Source: Actinoplanes subtropicus (GTDB taxonomy: Bacteria > Actinomycetota > Actinomycetes > Mycobacteriales > Micromonosporaceae). Taken from it: a stretch of 64,000 nucleotides of DNA. Below, piece after piece: positions 1 to 8,517 of this stretch (position 1 is the stretch's first letter; each line of letters opens with the position of its first letter). The stretch is from assembly GCF_000721705.1 (NCBI RefSeq), contig NZ_JOJL01000021.1, positions 248,001 to 312,000 of the forward strand, in the 5' to 3' direction. The translations under genes were made by a program, and so were the position numbers. The notes under the pieces were generated by a model. It did no database searches and was not told the DNA's origin. It worked only from the letters and a program-made list of their open reading frames with translations.

Positions 1-1
1 C

Positions 2-541
2 GCGCAGAAGTGGCTGCACCTGCGGCTGGACATCGCCGGGTACGCCGGGGAACACGGCTCGGACAGCAAGCAGTCGGACCGGCTGCTGCCGGTGGGCGAC
101 TTCGGCACCGCCCGGGCGCTGGTCTGGGACGTGCTGCCGGGCGTCGACCTGACCACGCTGGCCACCTCGCCGCCGCCGGCCCGGGCCCGCTGGCTGCACC
201 CGTTCGCGCTGCGCTACATGGGCGTGGGGCTCACCCCGGAGGTGTTCGTCTCCCGGTGGGGGCTGCTGACCCGGGAGATGACCCTGGTGCCCTACGCCCG
301 GCTGCAGAGCGTACGGGTGGTGCAGGGGCCGGTGCAGCGGCTGCTCGGGCTGGCCACGGTGCACGCCGACACGGCCGGCGGCCGCTCCGGCGAGGCCCGC
401 GATCGGGACCTCGCCGAGGCGTGGGCGCTGGCCGAGCAGCTCGCCGTCCGGGCCCGGCACGCTCGGCGGCCAGCCCCGCCGCCCGTGGCATCGGTACCGC
501 CGCTCACGCCGGTCACGTGGCAGCGGCCTCACAGACCCTAA
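2..541 (+). CDS. Bacterial PH-domain membrane protein (YdbT/DUF304-like), C-terminal part only
   Basis: This is the 3' part of a gene that enters from the left edge. The frame is open from the first complete codon to a TAA at 539-541. The visible part carries a bacterial PH fold (bPH_2, formerly DUF304): a run ending in WLHPFALRYMGVGL, then the strand pattern VSRWGLLTREMTLVPYARLQSVR and a GPVQRLLGLATVHADT segment typical of the last PH repeat in YdbT proteins. The tail after residue 150 or so is Ala/Pro/Arg-rich and probably disordered. Family members are membrane-anchored and often occur as pairs of bPH genes. Their biochemical role is not settled. The thioesterase gene starts 9 nt downstream on the same strand. 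Confidence 0.75.
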   Translation, partial: AQKWLHLRLDIAGYAGEHGSDSKQSDRLLPVGDFGTARALVWDVLPGVDLTTLATSPPPARARWLHPFALRYMGVGLTPEVFVSRWGLLTREMTLVPYARLQSVRVVQGPVQRLLGLATVHADTAGGRSGEARDRDLAEAWALAEQLAVRARHARRPAPPPVASVPPLTPVTWQRPHRP

Positions 542-550
542 GCTGCTTCC

Positions 551-940
551 ATGGAGCTTCCGGAGTTCGCGCCCGGGCAGACCGCCCGGGTCGAGTTGAC
601 CGTCACCGATGCCGACACCGCGCAGGCCATCGGCTCGGGCGACGTGCCGGTGCTGGCCACGCCGCGGGTGCTCGCGATCGCCGAGGCCGCCACCGTCGCC
701 TGCACGGCCCGGCAGCTGCCCGGCGGCGTGACCACGGTCGGCACCCGGGCCGAGGTCGAGCACCGCGCGGCCACCCCGGTCGGCCGGCACGTGACCGCGC
801 AGGCGACGCTCGCCAAAGTGGACGGCCGCAAGCTGATCTTCGACGTGGCCGTGAAGGACGGCGACACCCTGGTCGCCGAGGTACGCGTCGAGCGCGTCGT
901 GCTCGACCGCCAGCGCTTCATCCAAAAAGCGGTGAGCTGA
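551..940 (+). CDS. Hotdog-fold thioesterase, fluoroacetyl-CoA thioesterase (FlK)-like
   Basis: A 129-residue single-domain hotdog protein, the normal length for the FlK-like family of acyl-CoA thioesterases. Three residues line up with the FlK catalytic set at a constant offset of five: Thr37 (VLATPRV), Glu45 (AIAEAATVA) and His71 (EVEHRAATP). The region [18 protein letters not shown] is the family's most conserved stretch. The physiological substrate is unknown; general acyl-CoA clearing is the usual guess, and nothing here indicates fluoroacetate metabolism. The ATG starts 9 nt after the PH-domain gene, so the two are probably co-transcribed. The stop codon lies inside a 43-bp dispersed repeat that recurs at the whiA stop codon. 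Confidence 0.85.
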   Translation: MELPEFAPGQTARVELTVTDADTAQAIGSGDVPVLATPRVLAIAEAATVACTARQLPGGVTTVGTRAEVEHRAATPVGRHVTAQATLAKVDGRKLIFDVAVKDGDTLVAEVRVERVVLDRQRFIQKAVS

Positions 941-978
941 GCTTGCTGGCGTCGCCTTCGGCGCCGCGGGCGATCGCC
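936..978 (+). repeat. Dispersed 43-bp element on the thioesterase stop codon (copy 1)
   Basis: The segment starts GCTGAGCTTGCTGGCGTCGC and runs to the palindrome GCGATCGC. It matches positions 61116-61158 read on the minus strand with only a few differences. In both places the element begins on the TGA stop codon of the upstream gene (thioesterase here, whiA there), in the same orientation relative to that gene. This suggests a small intergenic repeat family rather than chance. Confidence 0.6.
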
Positions 979-1068
979 CCTTTGGGGCTGATGAGGAGAG
1001 GCCGGTTTTCGGTACCGCAAACCCCGCGGTGCCGAAAACCGGCCTCTCCTCATCAGCGGGGCGATCGC
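970..1068. repeat. Large two-part inverted repeat
   Basis: The inner arms are 988-1018 and 1026-1056: 31 bp with a single G/T-type difference and a 7-nt loop. The outer arms are 970-980 and 1058-1068 (11 bp, containing GCGATCGC), with an unpaired TTTGGGG on the left side only. The whole folds as one long hairpin. It lies between the convergent thioesterase and PfkB genes and could act as a bidirectional terminator, but it has no T-tract and is far longer than an ordinary terminator. A palindromic mobile element of the REP/MITE type is an alternative. Confidence 0.8.
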
Positions 1069-2014
1069 GGGCCGTTCCGATCAGGGCGCCCCAGCGGGCG
1101 ACCAGTTCGTCGTCGGTGGGCATCGCGGTGGCGCCGCCCGGGCGTTCGCAGACCAGGCCCGCGACGGCCAGGGCGAAGCGCACGTTGCGGTGCCAGCCGG
1201 CCAGGTCGGCCGGGAAGCCGTCGGCGAGCAGGCGGCGGATCAGCGCGCCCATCACCGAGTCGCCGGCGCCGGTCGCGTCGATCGCGGCCACGGCCGGGGC
1301 CGGCAGCATCTCGGCGCCGTCGGCCGCGGCGATGTAGGCGCCCTTCGAGCCGCAGGTGACCACCACCGCCTTGGCGCCCAGCTTGCGGATGTGTTCGGCG
1401 GCGGCCGCCGGCTCGGCGCCGTCGTAGAGGACGACCGCGTCGGCGGAGCTGAGCTTGACCAGGTCGGCGGTGGCGAAGAACTCCTCGACCAGGTCGCGCA
1501 GGTCGGCCACCGCCCGCGCGTCGGGCAGCAGGGTCGGGCGGGCGTTCGGGTCGAAGACCTTCAGCGGGCCGGGGATCTGCCAGGCCTCGCGGGCCGCCGC
1601 CCGGAACGGCTCGCGGAGCAGCGCGATCGAGCCCGCGTAGAGCACGTCCGCGCCGGCGATCGCGTCGCGGTCGAGGTCGGCCGGGGTGAGCAGGGCGTAC
1701 GACGGGGGCTCGCCGTAGAACGTGAAGGTCGGCTCGGCGCCCTCGAACGTGGTCACGGCCAGGGTCGTCGGCACCGAGACCCGCTGGACGCCGTCGAGGC
1801 CGACCCGGGCGTCGCGGAGGAACGCGGCCAGCCGATCGCCGAGGATGTCGTTGCTCAGCGAGCCGGCGTACCGCACGTCGCCGCCCAGCCGGCTGACCGC
1901 CACGCTGACGTTCAGCGGCGCGCCGCCGATCGCCTGCCGGTAGATCAGCTCGCCGTCGACCTCCGCCTCCAGCAGGTCGACCAGCGCCTCGCCGAGCACC
2001 ACCGCGTATCCCAT
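1055..2014 (-). CDS. PfkB-family carbohydrate kinase (fructokinase-like), no visible stop codon
   Basis: The protein starts MGYAVVLGEALVDLLEAEVD at an ATG at 2014. It shows the ribokinase-fold hallmarks: an N-terminal GGAPLNVSVAVSRLGG glycine-rich motif, and near the C terminus the DATGAGDS signature with the catalytic base at about Asp252. It would phosphorylate a sugar such as fructose; the exact substrate cannot be read from the sequence. The kinase homology ends with CERPGGATAMPTDDELVARWG near 1085. The frame then has no stop: it runs through the inverted repeat and stays open, antisense to the thioesterase and PH-domain genes, to position 1. The left coordinate given here is therefore where kinase-like sequence gives way to the repeat, not a stop codon. 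Either the repeat removed the original stop or the protein carries a long non-homologous tail. Confidence 0.8.
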
Positions 2015-2398
2015 GCCGTTCCCTTCGTCCACGTCCCGGATTCTCAGCCTTCCGCCCGCGGGCCTCGCACGCCAGTGGCTGCCGTGCAGATCTCTTTTTG
2101 AGCATGCTCGCACGGCGGGGCGGCCTCACACGGCGGGGCAGCCTCACACGGCGGGGCAGCCTCACACGGCGGGGCAGCCTCACACGGCGGGGCGGCCTCA
2201 CACGGCGGGGCGGCCGGGAGATCGAGTTGCAGATCAGCCCGGCGGTCGCGCAGCGGCCTCGCCATGCACTCAGGTCGCGGTGCGCACCGGGGGCGGGGGT
2301 GATGCGGTTGGGGACGGGGTCGGGCGTACGTCCGCTTCGGTTGGATTTTGATCTTGGGGGTGCGTAACGTCGGTGGCGGAACTACGAGCGGAGGCACC
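2015..2398. other. Divergent intergenic region (384 bp) with a tandem repeat
   Basis: This region separates the divergent PfkB kinase and aminopeptidase P genes, so it should hold both promoters. It contains an 18-bp tandem repeat at 2111-2215. No convincing -35/-10 pair was picked out. The aminopeptidase P ribosome-binding site GGAGG is at 2390-2394. Confidence 0.6.
2111..2215. repeat. 18-bp tandem repeat, about six copies
   Basis: The unit CACGGCGGGGCRGCCTCA begins at 2111, 2129, 2147, 2165, 2183 and 2201; the last copy is incomplete. The period is exact and the only variation is A/G at one position. There are no spacers, so it is a simple tandem array, not a CRISPR. It sits in a divergent promoter region, where copy-number change could alter spacing between regulatory sites. 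Confidence 0.95.
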
Positions 2399-3868
2399 AT
2401 GGCTGAGCAGGGCGGCACGCAGGCAGCGCCGAAGACGGAGTCGCACGACCCGGACTTTCCGGAGGCGTTTCTGCAGTTCATGCGCAGTGGGTGGCGGGAG
2501 GATCCGCTCGAGGTCGCGACGCTGCCGGAGGCGCCGAACTTCGAGAAGCGGCGGGCCGCGCTCTCCGAGGCGTTCCCCGGGGAGACGCTGATCATCCCGA
2601 GCGGGAACGAGAAGGTGCGCGCCAACGACACCGACTATCCGTTCCGGCCGGGGAGCGACTTCTTCTACTTGACCGGCGACCGCGACCCGGACAGCGTGCT
2701 GGTGCTGCGGCCGAGCGGCTCGGGGCACGACGCGGTCCTGTTCACCCGGCAGCGGAACTCGAAGGACACCGACGCGTTCTTCCGCAGCCGCAACGGCGAG
2801 TTGTGGATCGGGCGCACGCACACGCTCGCCGAGAAGTCGACCGAGCTGGGGCTGTCGACGGCGCCGCTGGGGGCGCTGGGCGAGGTGCTGGCGGGCTCGG
2901 CGCCGGGGCGCACCCGGGTGCTGCGCGGCCTCGACGCGAACGTGGACCGGGCGATCCTCGCCTACGAGCCGGATCGGGAGAAACCGCGCGACCGCGAGCT
3001 GGCCTGGGTGCTCAGCGAGCTGAAGCTGGTCAAGGACGAGTGGGAGATCGCGCAGCTGCAGGCCGCGATCGATGCGACCGTACGAGGCTTCGAGGACGTC
3101 GCGCGGGTGCTGCCGGCCGACCGCGGGGTCAAGGAGCGGCTGCTCGAAGGCGTCTTCGGGCTGCGGGCCCGGCACGACGGCAACGACGTGGGCTACAGCT
3201 CGATCGTCGGCGCGGGCGCGCACGCGACGATCCTGCACTGGGTGCGCAACAGCGGCGAGACCAGGCCCGGCGAGCTGCTGCTGATGGACATGGGCGTGGA
3301 GGGCGACAACTTCTACACCGCCGACGTGACCCGGACGGTGCCGGTCAGCGGGTCGTTCACCCCGCTGCAACGCCAGGTGTACGACATCGTGCACGCGTCC
3401 CAGCAGGCCGGGATGGCGGCGATCCGGCCGGGCGTGCAGTTCCGCGACGTGCACCGGACCTGCATGCGGGTGCTGGCCGAGGGCCTGCACGACCTGGGCC
3501 TGCTGCCGGTGAGCGTGGACGAGGCGATGAGCGAGGAGAGCACGGTCTACCGCCGCTGGACGCTGCACGGCTTCGGCCACATGCTCGGCATCGACGTGCA
3601 CGACTGCGCGAACGCCCGGAACAAGAACTACCGGGACGGCGCGCTGGCCGAGGGCTATGTGCTGACCGTCGAGCCCGGCCTGTACTTCCAGCCGGAGGAC
3701 GAGCTGGTGCCGGCCGAGCTGCGCGGCGTGGGCGTCCGGATCGAGGACGACGTGCTGGTCACCGCGGACGGCTGCCGGAACCTGTCGGCCGGCCTGCCCC
3801 GCTCCTCGGCGGATGTCGAGGCGTGGCTGGCGTCCCAGCGGGAGGCGGGGCCCCGCCTGCCCGCTTAG
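2399..3868 (+). CDS. pepP: Xaa-Pro aminopeptidase (aminopeptidase P family)
   Basis: A cytoplasmic metallopeptidase (M24B) of 489 residues that releases N-terminal residues preceding proline. The N-terminal creatinase-like domain (about 45-190) is followed by the pita-bread catalytic domain. The five expected metal ligands are visible: Asp297 (MDMGVEGD), Asp309 (YTADVTRT), His394 (HGFGHMLG), Glu425 (TVEPGLYF) and Glu449 (RIEDDV). The ATG at 2399 was chosen because GGAGG lies just upstream and the protein then starts MAEQGGTQ; an in-frame start at 2348 would add 17 unconserved residues. The TAG stop overlaps the stop of the convergent lipoprotein gene. Confidence 0.93.
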   Translation: MAEQGGTQAAPKTESHDPDFPEAFLQFMRSGWREDPLEVATLPEAPNFEKRRAALSEAFPGETLIIPSGNEKVRANDTDYPFRPGSDFFYLTGDRDPDSVLVLRPSGSGHDAVLFTRQRNSKDTDAFFRSRNGELWIGRTHTLAEKSTELGLSTAPLGALGEVLAGSAPGRTRVLRGLDANVDRAILAYEPDREKPRDRELAWVLSELKLVKDEWEIAQLQAAIDATVRGFEDVARVLPADRGVKERLLEGVFGLRARHDGNDVGYSSIVGAGAHATILHWVRNSGETRPGELLLMDMGVEGDNFYTADVTRTVPVSGSFTPLQRQVYDIVHASQQAGMAAIRPGVQFRDVHRTCMRVLAEGLHDLGLLPVSVDEAMSEESTVYRRWTLHGFGHMLGIDVHDCANARNKNYRDGALAEGYVLTVEPGLYFQPEDELVPAELRGVGVRIEDDVLVTADGCRNLSAGLPRSSADVEAWLASQREAGPRLPA

Positions 3869-4362
3869 GGTCTGTCCGGCGCGTAGTCGGCGACGGCCCA
3901 GCAGTCGTCGCCGCTGCCGACGTTGATGACGATCTTCACGGGGTGACCGTCCGCGCCGTCGGCGGTGGTGGTCACCTGGCCGCCGTCGTCCGTCGCGGTC
4001 TGCGCCATCTCGCGCAGCTCGCCGAGGGTCGGCACGTCGATCTCCTCGCCGTTCTGGCCGTTGACCGGGCCCAGATCGGCATCCGAGGACGCGGTCGCCG
4101 ACGGCGCCGCCGAACCGCCGATGCGCTGCGAGTTGGTGACCGCCCCCTGCCGCACCGAGACCTTGTACTTGCCGAGCGGGGCGGCGGCGTCGCAGCCGTG
4201 GGTCAGCGTGAAGGTGTACGAGGCCGGCTCGGTGAACGGCGGCGCCGAAGTGGCGGGCGACGGCGACTCCGCGGCGTGGAAGGTCGGGCTGCCGGAATGG
4301 TCCGTGCAACCCCCCGCCATCGCCAGGAGAGCGACGCCACCCAGGGCCACACCGAGCCGCAC
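3865..4362 (-). CDS. Secreted lipoprotein, DUF6174-like
   Basis: A 165-residue protein with a short lipoprotein signal peptide: an Arg near the N terminus, a hydrophobic GVALGGVALLAMAGG core, and Cys19 as the probable lipidated residue. The lipobox is not ideal, with Ala instead of Leu at -3. A Ser/Pro/Ala-rich linker (25-45) leads to a domain with SYTFTLTHGCD, GKYKVSVRQGAV and a distal DDCW, the pattern of DUF6174 proteins (function unknown). Start GTG at 4362 has GGAGG 7 nt upstream. The two remaining Cys residues may form a disulphide outside the cell. It is convergent with and overlaps pepP by four bases. Confidence 0.75.
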   Translation of the reverse strand: MRLGVALGGVALLAMAGGCTDHSGSPTFHAAESPSPATSAPPFTEPASYTFTLTHGCDAAAPLGKYKVSVRQGAVTNSQRIGGSAAPSATASSDADLGPVNGQNGEEIDVPTLGELREMAQTATDDGGQVTTTADGADGHPVKIVINVGSGDDCWAVADYAPDRP

Positions 4363-4445
4363 CAGTTACCTCCACCCAAGCCGAAAAAGTCTCGGCCGCG
4401 AATGTAGCTCACGTGCGCCCGGGCTCCTTCTGCGATCATCCGGGG

Positions 4446-5216
4446 ATGCGACTGGAACCGCTGGATCGCACCGCCGCGGGGTTCGTCGAGGATTTCGCGG
4501 GCCCCGGCCTCGACGCCGGGCGGTGGGTGGACCACTACCTGCCGCAGTGGACCACGCCCGACCGGTCCCGCGCCCGCTACGACCGGCCGCCCGGCGGCGG
4601 GCTGCGGCTGCGGATCGACGCCGACCAGCTCGACTGGCGGCCCGAGGACGCGCCGCTGCGGGTGTCCAACCTGCAGACCGCGGTGTTCGGCGGCCCGCTG
4701 GGGTCCCGCCGGGGAACGCACCGTCACCGTCCCGACGGTCTCGAGGTGCGCACCGAGACGCCACGCCGGCTGCTGTGGGCGCCGCGCTCCGGGCAGGTCG
4801 ACGTCACCGTCACCGCGGGCACCGACCGCGGGTGCATGCTCGCGGTCTGGCTGGTCGGCACCGAGCATCGGGCCGAGGACGAGTGCGGCGAGGTGTGCGT
4901 GTTCGAGATCGACGCGGACGCGGTGTCGGCGTCGGCCACGCGGGCTCGGGTGGGGATCAAGGCGCACCACGATCCGCGCCTGGTGGACGACATGACGGAG
5001 GTCGTGGTGCCGGTCGGCGCCGGCCGGGCGCAATGGTCGGCGCGCTGGGACGCCGGCGGCGTGGTCGTGGCCTGCGGGGGCGAGGTGGTGTTCGCCTCGC
5101 CGCAGGTCCTGGACTACCCGATGCAGCTGATGGTGGACCTCTTCGAGATCGGGCCCGCGGACGACGCCGCCGCCTATCCGAAGACCGCCATGATCCACTC
5201 AGTGGTCGCGAGCTGA
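4446..5216 (+). CDS. Glycoside hydrolase family 16-like (concanavalin A-like) protein
   Basis: A 256-residue protein that resembles the beta-jellyroll fold of GH16-type proteins: FVEDFAGPGLDAGRWVDHYLPQW at the N terminus, a beta-rich middle, and the segment GEVCVFEID, which lies where GH16 enzymes have the catalytic E-x-D-x-x-E motif. Here the middle Asp is Cys (EVCVFE), so hydrolysis by the usual mechanism is doubtful. There is no signal peptide, so it is probably cytoplasmic. ATG 4446 was taken as the start; a GTG at 4413 in the same frame would add 11 residues. It follows the divergent lipoprotein gene with only 83 bp between. Assignment to the fold is reasonable; the function is not known. 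Confidence 0.6.
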   Translation: MRLEPLDRTAAGFVEDFAGPGLDAGRWVDHYLPQWTTPDRSRARYDRPPGGGLRLRIDADQLDWRPEDAPLRVSNLQTAVFGGPLGSRRGTHRHRPDGLEVRTETPRRLLWAPRSGQVDVTVTAGTDRGCMLAVWLVGTEHRAEDECGEVCVFEIDADAVSASATRARVGIKAHHDPRLVDDMTEVVVPVGAGRAQWSARWDAGGVVVACGGEVVFASPQVLDYPMQLMVDLFEIGPADDAAAYPKTAMIHSVVAS

Positions 5217-5234
5217 GGTCGTCGCGGGCTGACC

Positions 5235-8200
5235 TCAGAGATCGGCCACGAAGACCGCCACCGAGCGGGCCGGGACGGTCAGCGCGCCGCCCTCGGCCGC
5301 GGCCGTGCGCAGCTGCGGGTCGGCCGAGGCGGTCAGGTCGGGGTGGGGCCGCAGGGCGAACGGCGCCAGCTCGGGCACCGTCTGGGTGGTCGCCTCCTCG
5401 GTGGCGTTGAAGACCACCACCACCCGGCGCCACCGCTGGTCCAGCCCCGTCCCGTCCAGGCACATCACGATCACGCCGGGCGTCTCCCCCGGGCCGCCGA
5501 GCGGGAAGGACAGGCGCCGCTGCACCTCCTCGGCCGTCGGCAGGCCGAAGACCGGGGACGAGCGGCGCACCCGCAGCAGCTCCCGGTAGCGCTCGGCGGT
5601 CATCGCGATCAGCTCGGGCGACGGGACCAGCGCCGGGTCGGCCAGCAGCGGGCCGGCCCACGGCCACTTGTCCTCGTTGTCGCGGGCCGGCGGCAGGCCC
5701 AGCCCGAAGCCGTTGCCCTGGCCCGGTTTCCAGCGGATCTGGTTGAACCAGTCGCCGGAGTCGAAGGAATTGCGGTCCAGCGATTTCGACCGGAGCCGCT
5801 CGCTGCCCAGCGCCATGAAGCCGACGCCCTGGCCGAGGACGACCAGGGACAGGGCGAGGACCTGCATGCGGGCGCGGTCGACCGGCGCGATGTCGCGGGG
5901 CAGCTTGAAGGCGAGCGCGTCGTACAGGATCTCGTTGTCGTGGGCGTCGACGTAGTTGATCGTCTCGGCCGGGGCCAGCGCGTAGCCGCTGGGCGCGCCG
6001 TTGTAGTCGATCTGGGCGCCGCTCTGCTCGGCCCCGGAGTGGGTGACGAACCGGTAGGTCGACAGCGCGCCGGCGAGCCCCACCTTGATCCGGTCGTGCA
6101 GCCACAGCGGCGTGCGCGAGCCGAGCCCCGACACGAAGCCTTGCACCGACGGGTCGTCGCCGGACGAGCCGCCGCCGCGGGCCGCGTCGCGCAGCCGGTC
6201 GTTGAACGTGCCGATCCCGGTGCCGGCCATGTTGACCTGGGTGGCCTGGACGAACCGGGCGTCATACGCCACCTCGCCGAAATTCCAGCCCTCGCCGTAC
6301 AGGTAGACCTCCGGCCCGGTCGGCAGGCGGTCGAGCGCGGCCCGTACCGCGAGGATGTTGGCCCGCGGGTGATGGCCCATCAGATCAAACCGAAAACCAT
6401 CGATTTTGTACGCCTGGGCCCAGGTCACGATCGAATCCACCACGAGCCGGCCCATCATCAGGTGCTCGGTCGCCGTATTCGGGCAGCAGGTGGACTCGGC
6501 GGTCGAGCCGTCGAAGAGCTGCCGGTGGTAGTAGCCCGGCACGACCCGGTCGAGGACGGCGAACTTGTGCAGCCCGTCCTCCATCGCGTGGTTGTAGACG
6601 ACATCCATGACCACGCGCAGGCCCGCCTGGTTCAGCGCGGCCACCATCTTGCGGAACTCGAGCACCCGATACGGCCCGGCCGGCTCGACGGCGAAGCTGC
6701 CCTCGGGCGCGGTGTAGTGCCACGGGTCGTACCCCCAGTTGAACCCGTCCCGGTCGGCGACCGCCGCCACCTCCTCCTGCTGGCGGGGCGAGTCGGGCGG
6801 GAAGGCGGCCAGGTCGCAGGCGGGCAGCGCCTGGTCGGAGCGGCGGTCGGGCACGGTCGCGAAGTCGAACGCGGGCAGCAGGTGCAGATGGGTCAGCCCG
6901 GCGTCGGCCAGCGAGCGCAGGTGCCGCATGCAGGCCGCCTCGGGGCGGGTGAAGGCGGCATACGTCCCCCGCTCGGCCGGCGGCAGCGACGCGTCGGCGA
7001 TGGAGAACTCGCGGATCGACACCTCGGCGATCTGCGCCCGGGCCGGCGCGATCGCCGGGGGCTTGACCAGTTCCGCCCAGCCGGGCGGCTGGAGCGCCGG
7101 GTCGGCCAGGTCGACCAGCAGGCTGTGCGTGGAGTCGACGGCGAGGGCCAGCGAATACGGGTCGGTGACGCTGGTGGTGACGACCCGCTGGGCGGCCGGG
7201 TGCCACACCTCGACCCGGAACCGGTAATAGCGGCCCATCCACTTGCGCTTGCCGGCGATCGACCAGACCCCGGTGGTCGCCTCCCGGTCCATCGGCAGGA
7301 CCCTCGGCTCGTCGCGCAGCGTGCGGAAGAGCTCCAGCTCGACCGTGCGCGCGGTCGGCGCCCACACCGCGAGCTGCGGCCGGTCGTCGGTGCTGGTCAG
7401 GCCGAGCTCGGCGCCGGCGGCCTCGGCATACAGGTCGTCGAGCACGCCGGGCAGCTGCACGCCGGTGACCGCGGTGACCCGGCCGGCGGCATCCCGCCCG
7501 GCCACCAGCAGCTGGCCGCGCAGCAGATGGCCCAGCTCGGCGTCGCCGAGCTCGCGGACGGAGAAAGCGCGGTACGCCCGTAAATGCGGGAAGCGGCGGC
7601 TCTGCGCCTGGAACAGGCCGCCGGGCCGCGGGGTGAGCGGCAGCGTGGTGAACTCCCCGGTCAGCTCGTCGCCGACCCGCCGGGCGCTGCCGCCCGCCGA
7701 GGCGACCAGGGCGAACCCGGCCGCCCGCGCGGCGAACTGCTCGGGCAGCGCGATCGTCGTGCGGTCGAGGAAGACGGCCAGCTGGCGGGCCGGGTCGAGC
7801 TCGGGGCCGAGGGTGCCGACGTCGGGGCTCAGCGGTTCCGGGGTCTCGGCGAGCAGCCAGGCCTCGCGGGCCACGGTGAGGTCGAGCCGCTGGTCGTCGG
7901 GGAGGTCCTTGACGTCGCCGCGGTGCAGCACGAAGCGCAGGCCGGCCGCGTCGGGCCGGACCGGGACACGAAAAACGGCGCCGAAGGCGTCGTAGGAATC
8001 GGGGTAGACCGGGCTGTCCCAGACGGGCTTCTTCGGCGTCCCCTCCCAGGCGTGCAGGCCCCAGCCGGCGTAATCGCCGCCGGGTCGCCGGTAGTGCAGC
8101 ACCGCGACGCCCTCATCCGTATCGGATAAATAAGGCGGGACGGTGTAAATCTCCGGGTCGCCGGGGCGGAGCCAGATCTCCGGCGAGAGGGACGGGTCGA

Positions 8201-8486
8201 CGTGCCGGTCCTCGTCGACGTCCTTGACGCCCGCATGGTCCACCAGGAGGAAGCCGACGTCTCGCGCCTCGGGCGCGAGCCGCACCCAGGCGAACCGGCC
8301 GTAGGAATCCTCACCGGCAAAAGGGGCGCCGCCCGGATAGCCATCGCTCTGACCGGCGGCGATGTCGCCCCAGGCGTGCAGCCACCACGACGCATACTCC
8401 CCGTCGGGGCGCGCGTAATGCACGACGAGCCAGCGCGGACGGCTCCGGGTGACGGGCTCGGCAGGGGCGATCTCGATCGTGCTCAC
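5235..8486 (-). CDS. pulA: Pullulanase-type alpha-1,6-glucosidase with two CBM41 modules
   Basis: A 1083-residue GH13 debranching enzyme that hydrolyses alpha-1,6 branches in pullulan, glycogen or starch-derived dextrins. Two tandem CBM41 starch-binding modules come first (residues about 15-110 and 115-215), each with an HY-RP-G-Y--W-LHAW motif. An N-terminal pullulanase domain, a CBM48-like region and the (beta/alpha)8 barrel follow. The catalytic triad is visible: nucleophile Asp701 (DGFRFDLMGHH), acid/base Glu732 (YGEGWNFGE) and Asp850 (DAHDNE). The start is GTG 8486, preceded by AGGA; the reading frame stays open upstream but overlaps the NTF2-like gene and loses homology. No signal peptide is seen, so it probably acts on internal glycogen or imported maltodextrin. 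Confidence 0.9.
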   Translation of the reverse strand: MSTIEIAPAEPVTRSRPRWLVVHYARPDGEYASWWLHAWGDIAAGQSDGYPGGAPFAGEDSYGRFAWVRLAPEARDVGFLLVDHAGVKDVDEDRHVDPSLSPEIWLRPGDPEIYTVPPYLSDTDEGVAVLHYRRPGGDYAGWGLHAWEGTPKKPVWDSPVYPDSYDAFGAVFRVPVRPDAAGLRFVLHRGDVKDLPDDQRLDLTVAREAWLLAETPEPLSPDVGTLGPELDPARQLAVFLDRTTIALPEQFAARAAGFALVASAGGSARRVGDELTGEFTTLPLTPRPGGLFQAQSRRFPHLRAYRAFSVRELGDAELGHLLRGQLLVAGRDAAGRVTAVTGVQLPGVLDDLYAEAAGAELGLTSTDDRPQLAVWAPTARTVELELFRTLRDEPRVLPMDREATTGVWSIAGKRKWMGRYYRFRVEVWHPAAQRVVTTSVTDPYSLALAVDSTHSLLVDLADPALQPPGWAELVKPPAIAPARAQIAEVSIREFSIADASLPPAERGTYAAFTRPEAACMRHLRSLADAGLTHLHLLPAFDFATVPDRRSDQALPACDLAAFPPDSPRQQEEVAAVADRDGFNWGYDPWHYTAPEGSFAVEPAGPYRVLEFRKMVAALNQAGLRVVMDVVYNHAMEDGLHKFAVLDRVVPGYYHRQLFDGSTAESTCCPNTATEHLMMGRLVVDSIVTWAQAYKIDGFRFDLMGHHPRANILAVRAALDRLPTGPEVYLYGEGWNFGEVAYDARFVQATQVNMAGTGIGTFNDRLRDAARGGGSSGDDPSVQGFVSGLGSRTPLWLHDRIKVGLAGALSTYRFVTHSGAEQSGAQIDYNGAPSGYALAPAETINYVDAHDNEILYDALAFKLPRDIAPVDRARMQVLALSLVVLGQGVGFMALGSERLRSKSLDRNSFDSGDWFNQIRWKPGQGNGFGLGLPPARDNEDKWPWAGPLLADPALVPSPELIAMTAERYRELLRVRRSSPVFGLPTAEEVQRRLSFPLGGPGETPGVIVMCLDGTGLDQRWRRVVVVFNATEEATTQTVPELAPFALRPHPDLTASADPQLRTAAAEGGALTVPARSVAVFVADL

Positions 8487-8517
8487 CGGATCATCCTCGC
8501 ACCGGCGTACGACAGTT

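Noticed and set aside
1029..1337. Plus-strand frame over the kinase 3' end
   Set aside because: It is antisense to the PfkB domain, low-complexity, and begins inside the palindrome.
2111..2215. CRISPR-like short regular repeats
   Set aside because: The 18-bp units abut with no spacers and no cas genes are nearby, so it is a simple tandem repeat.
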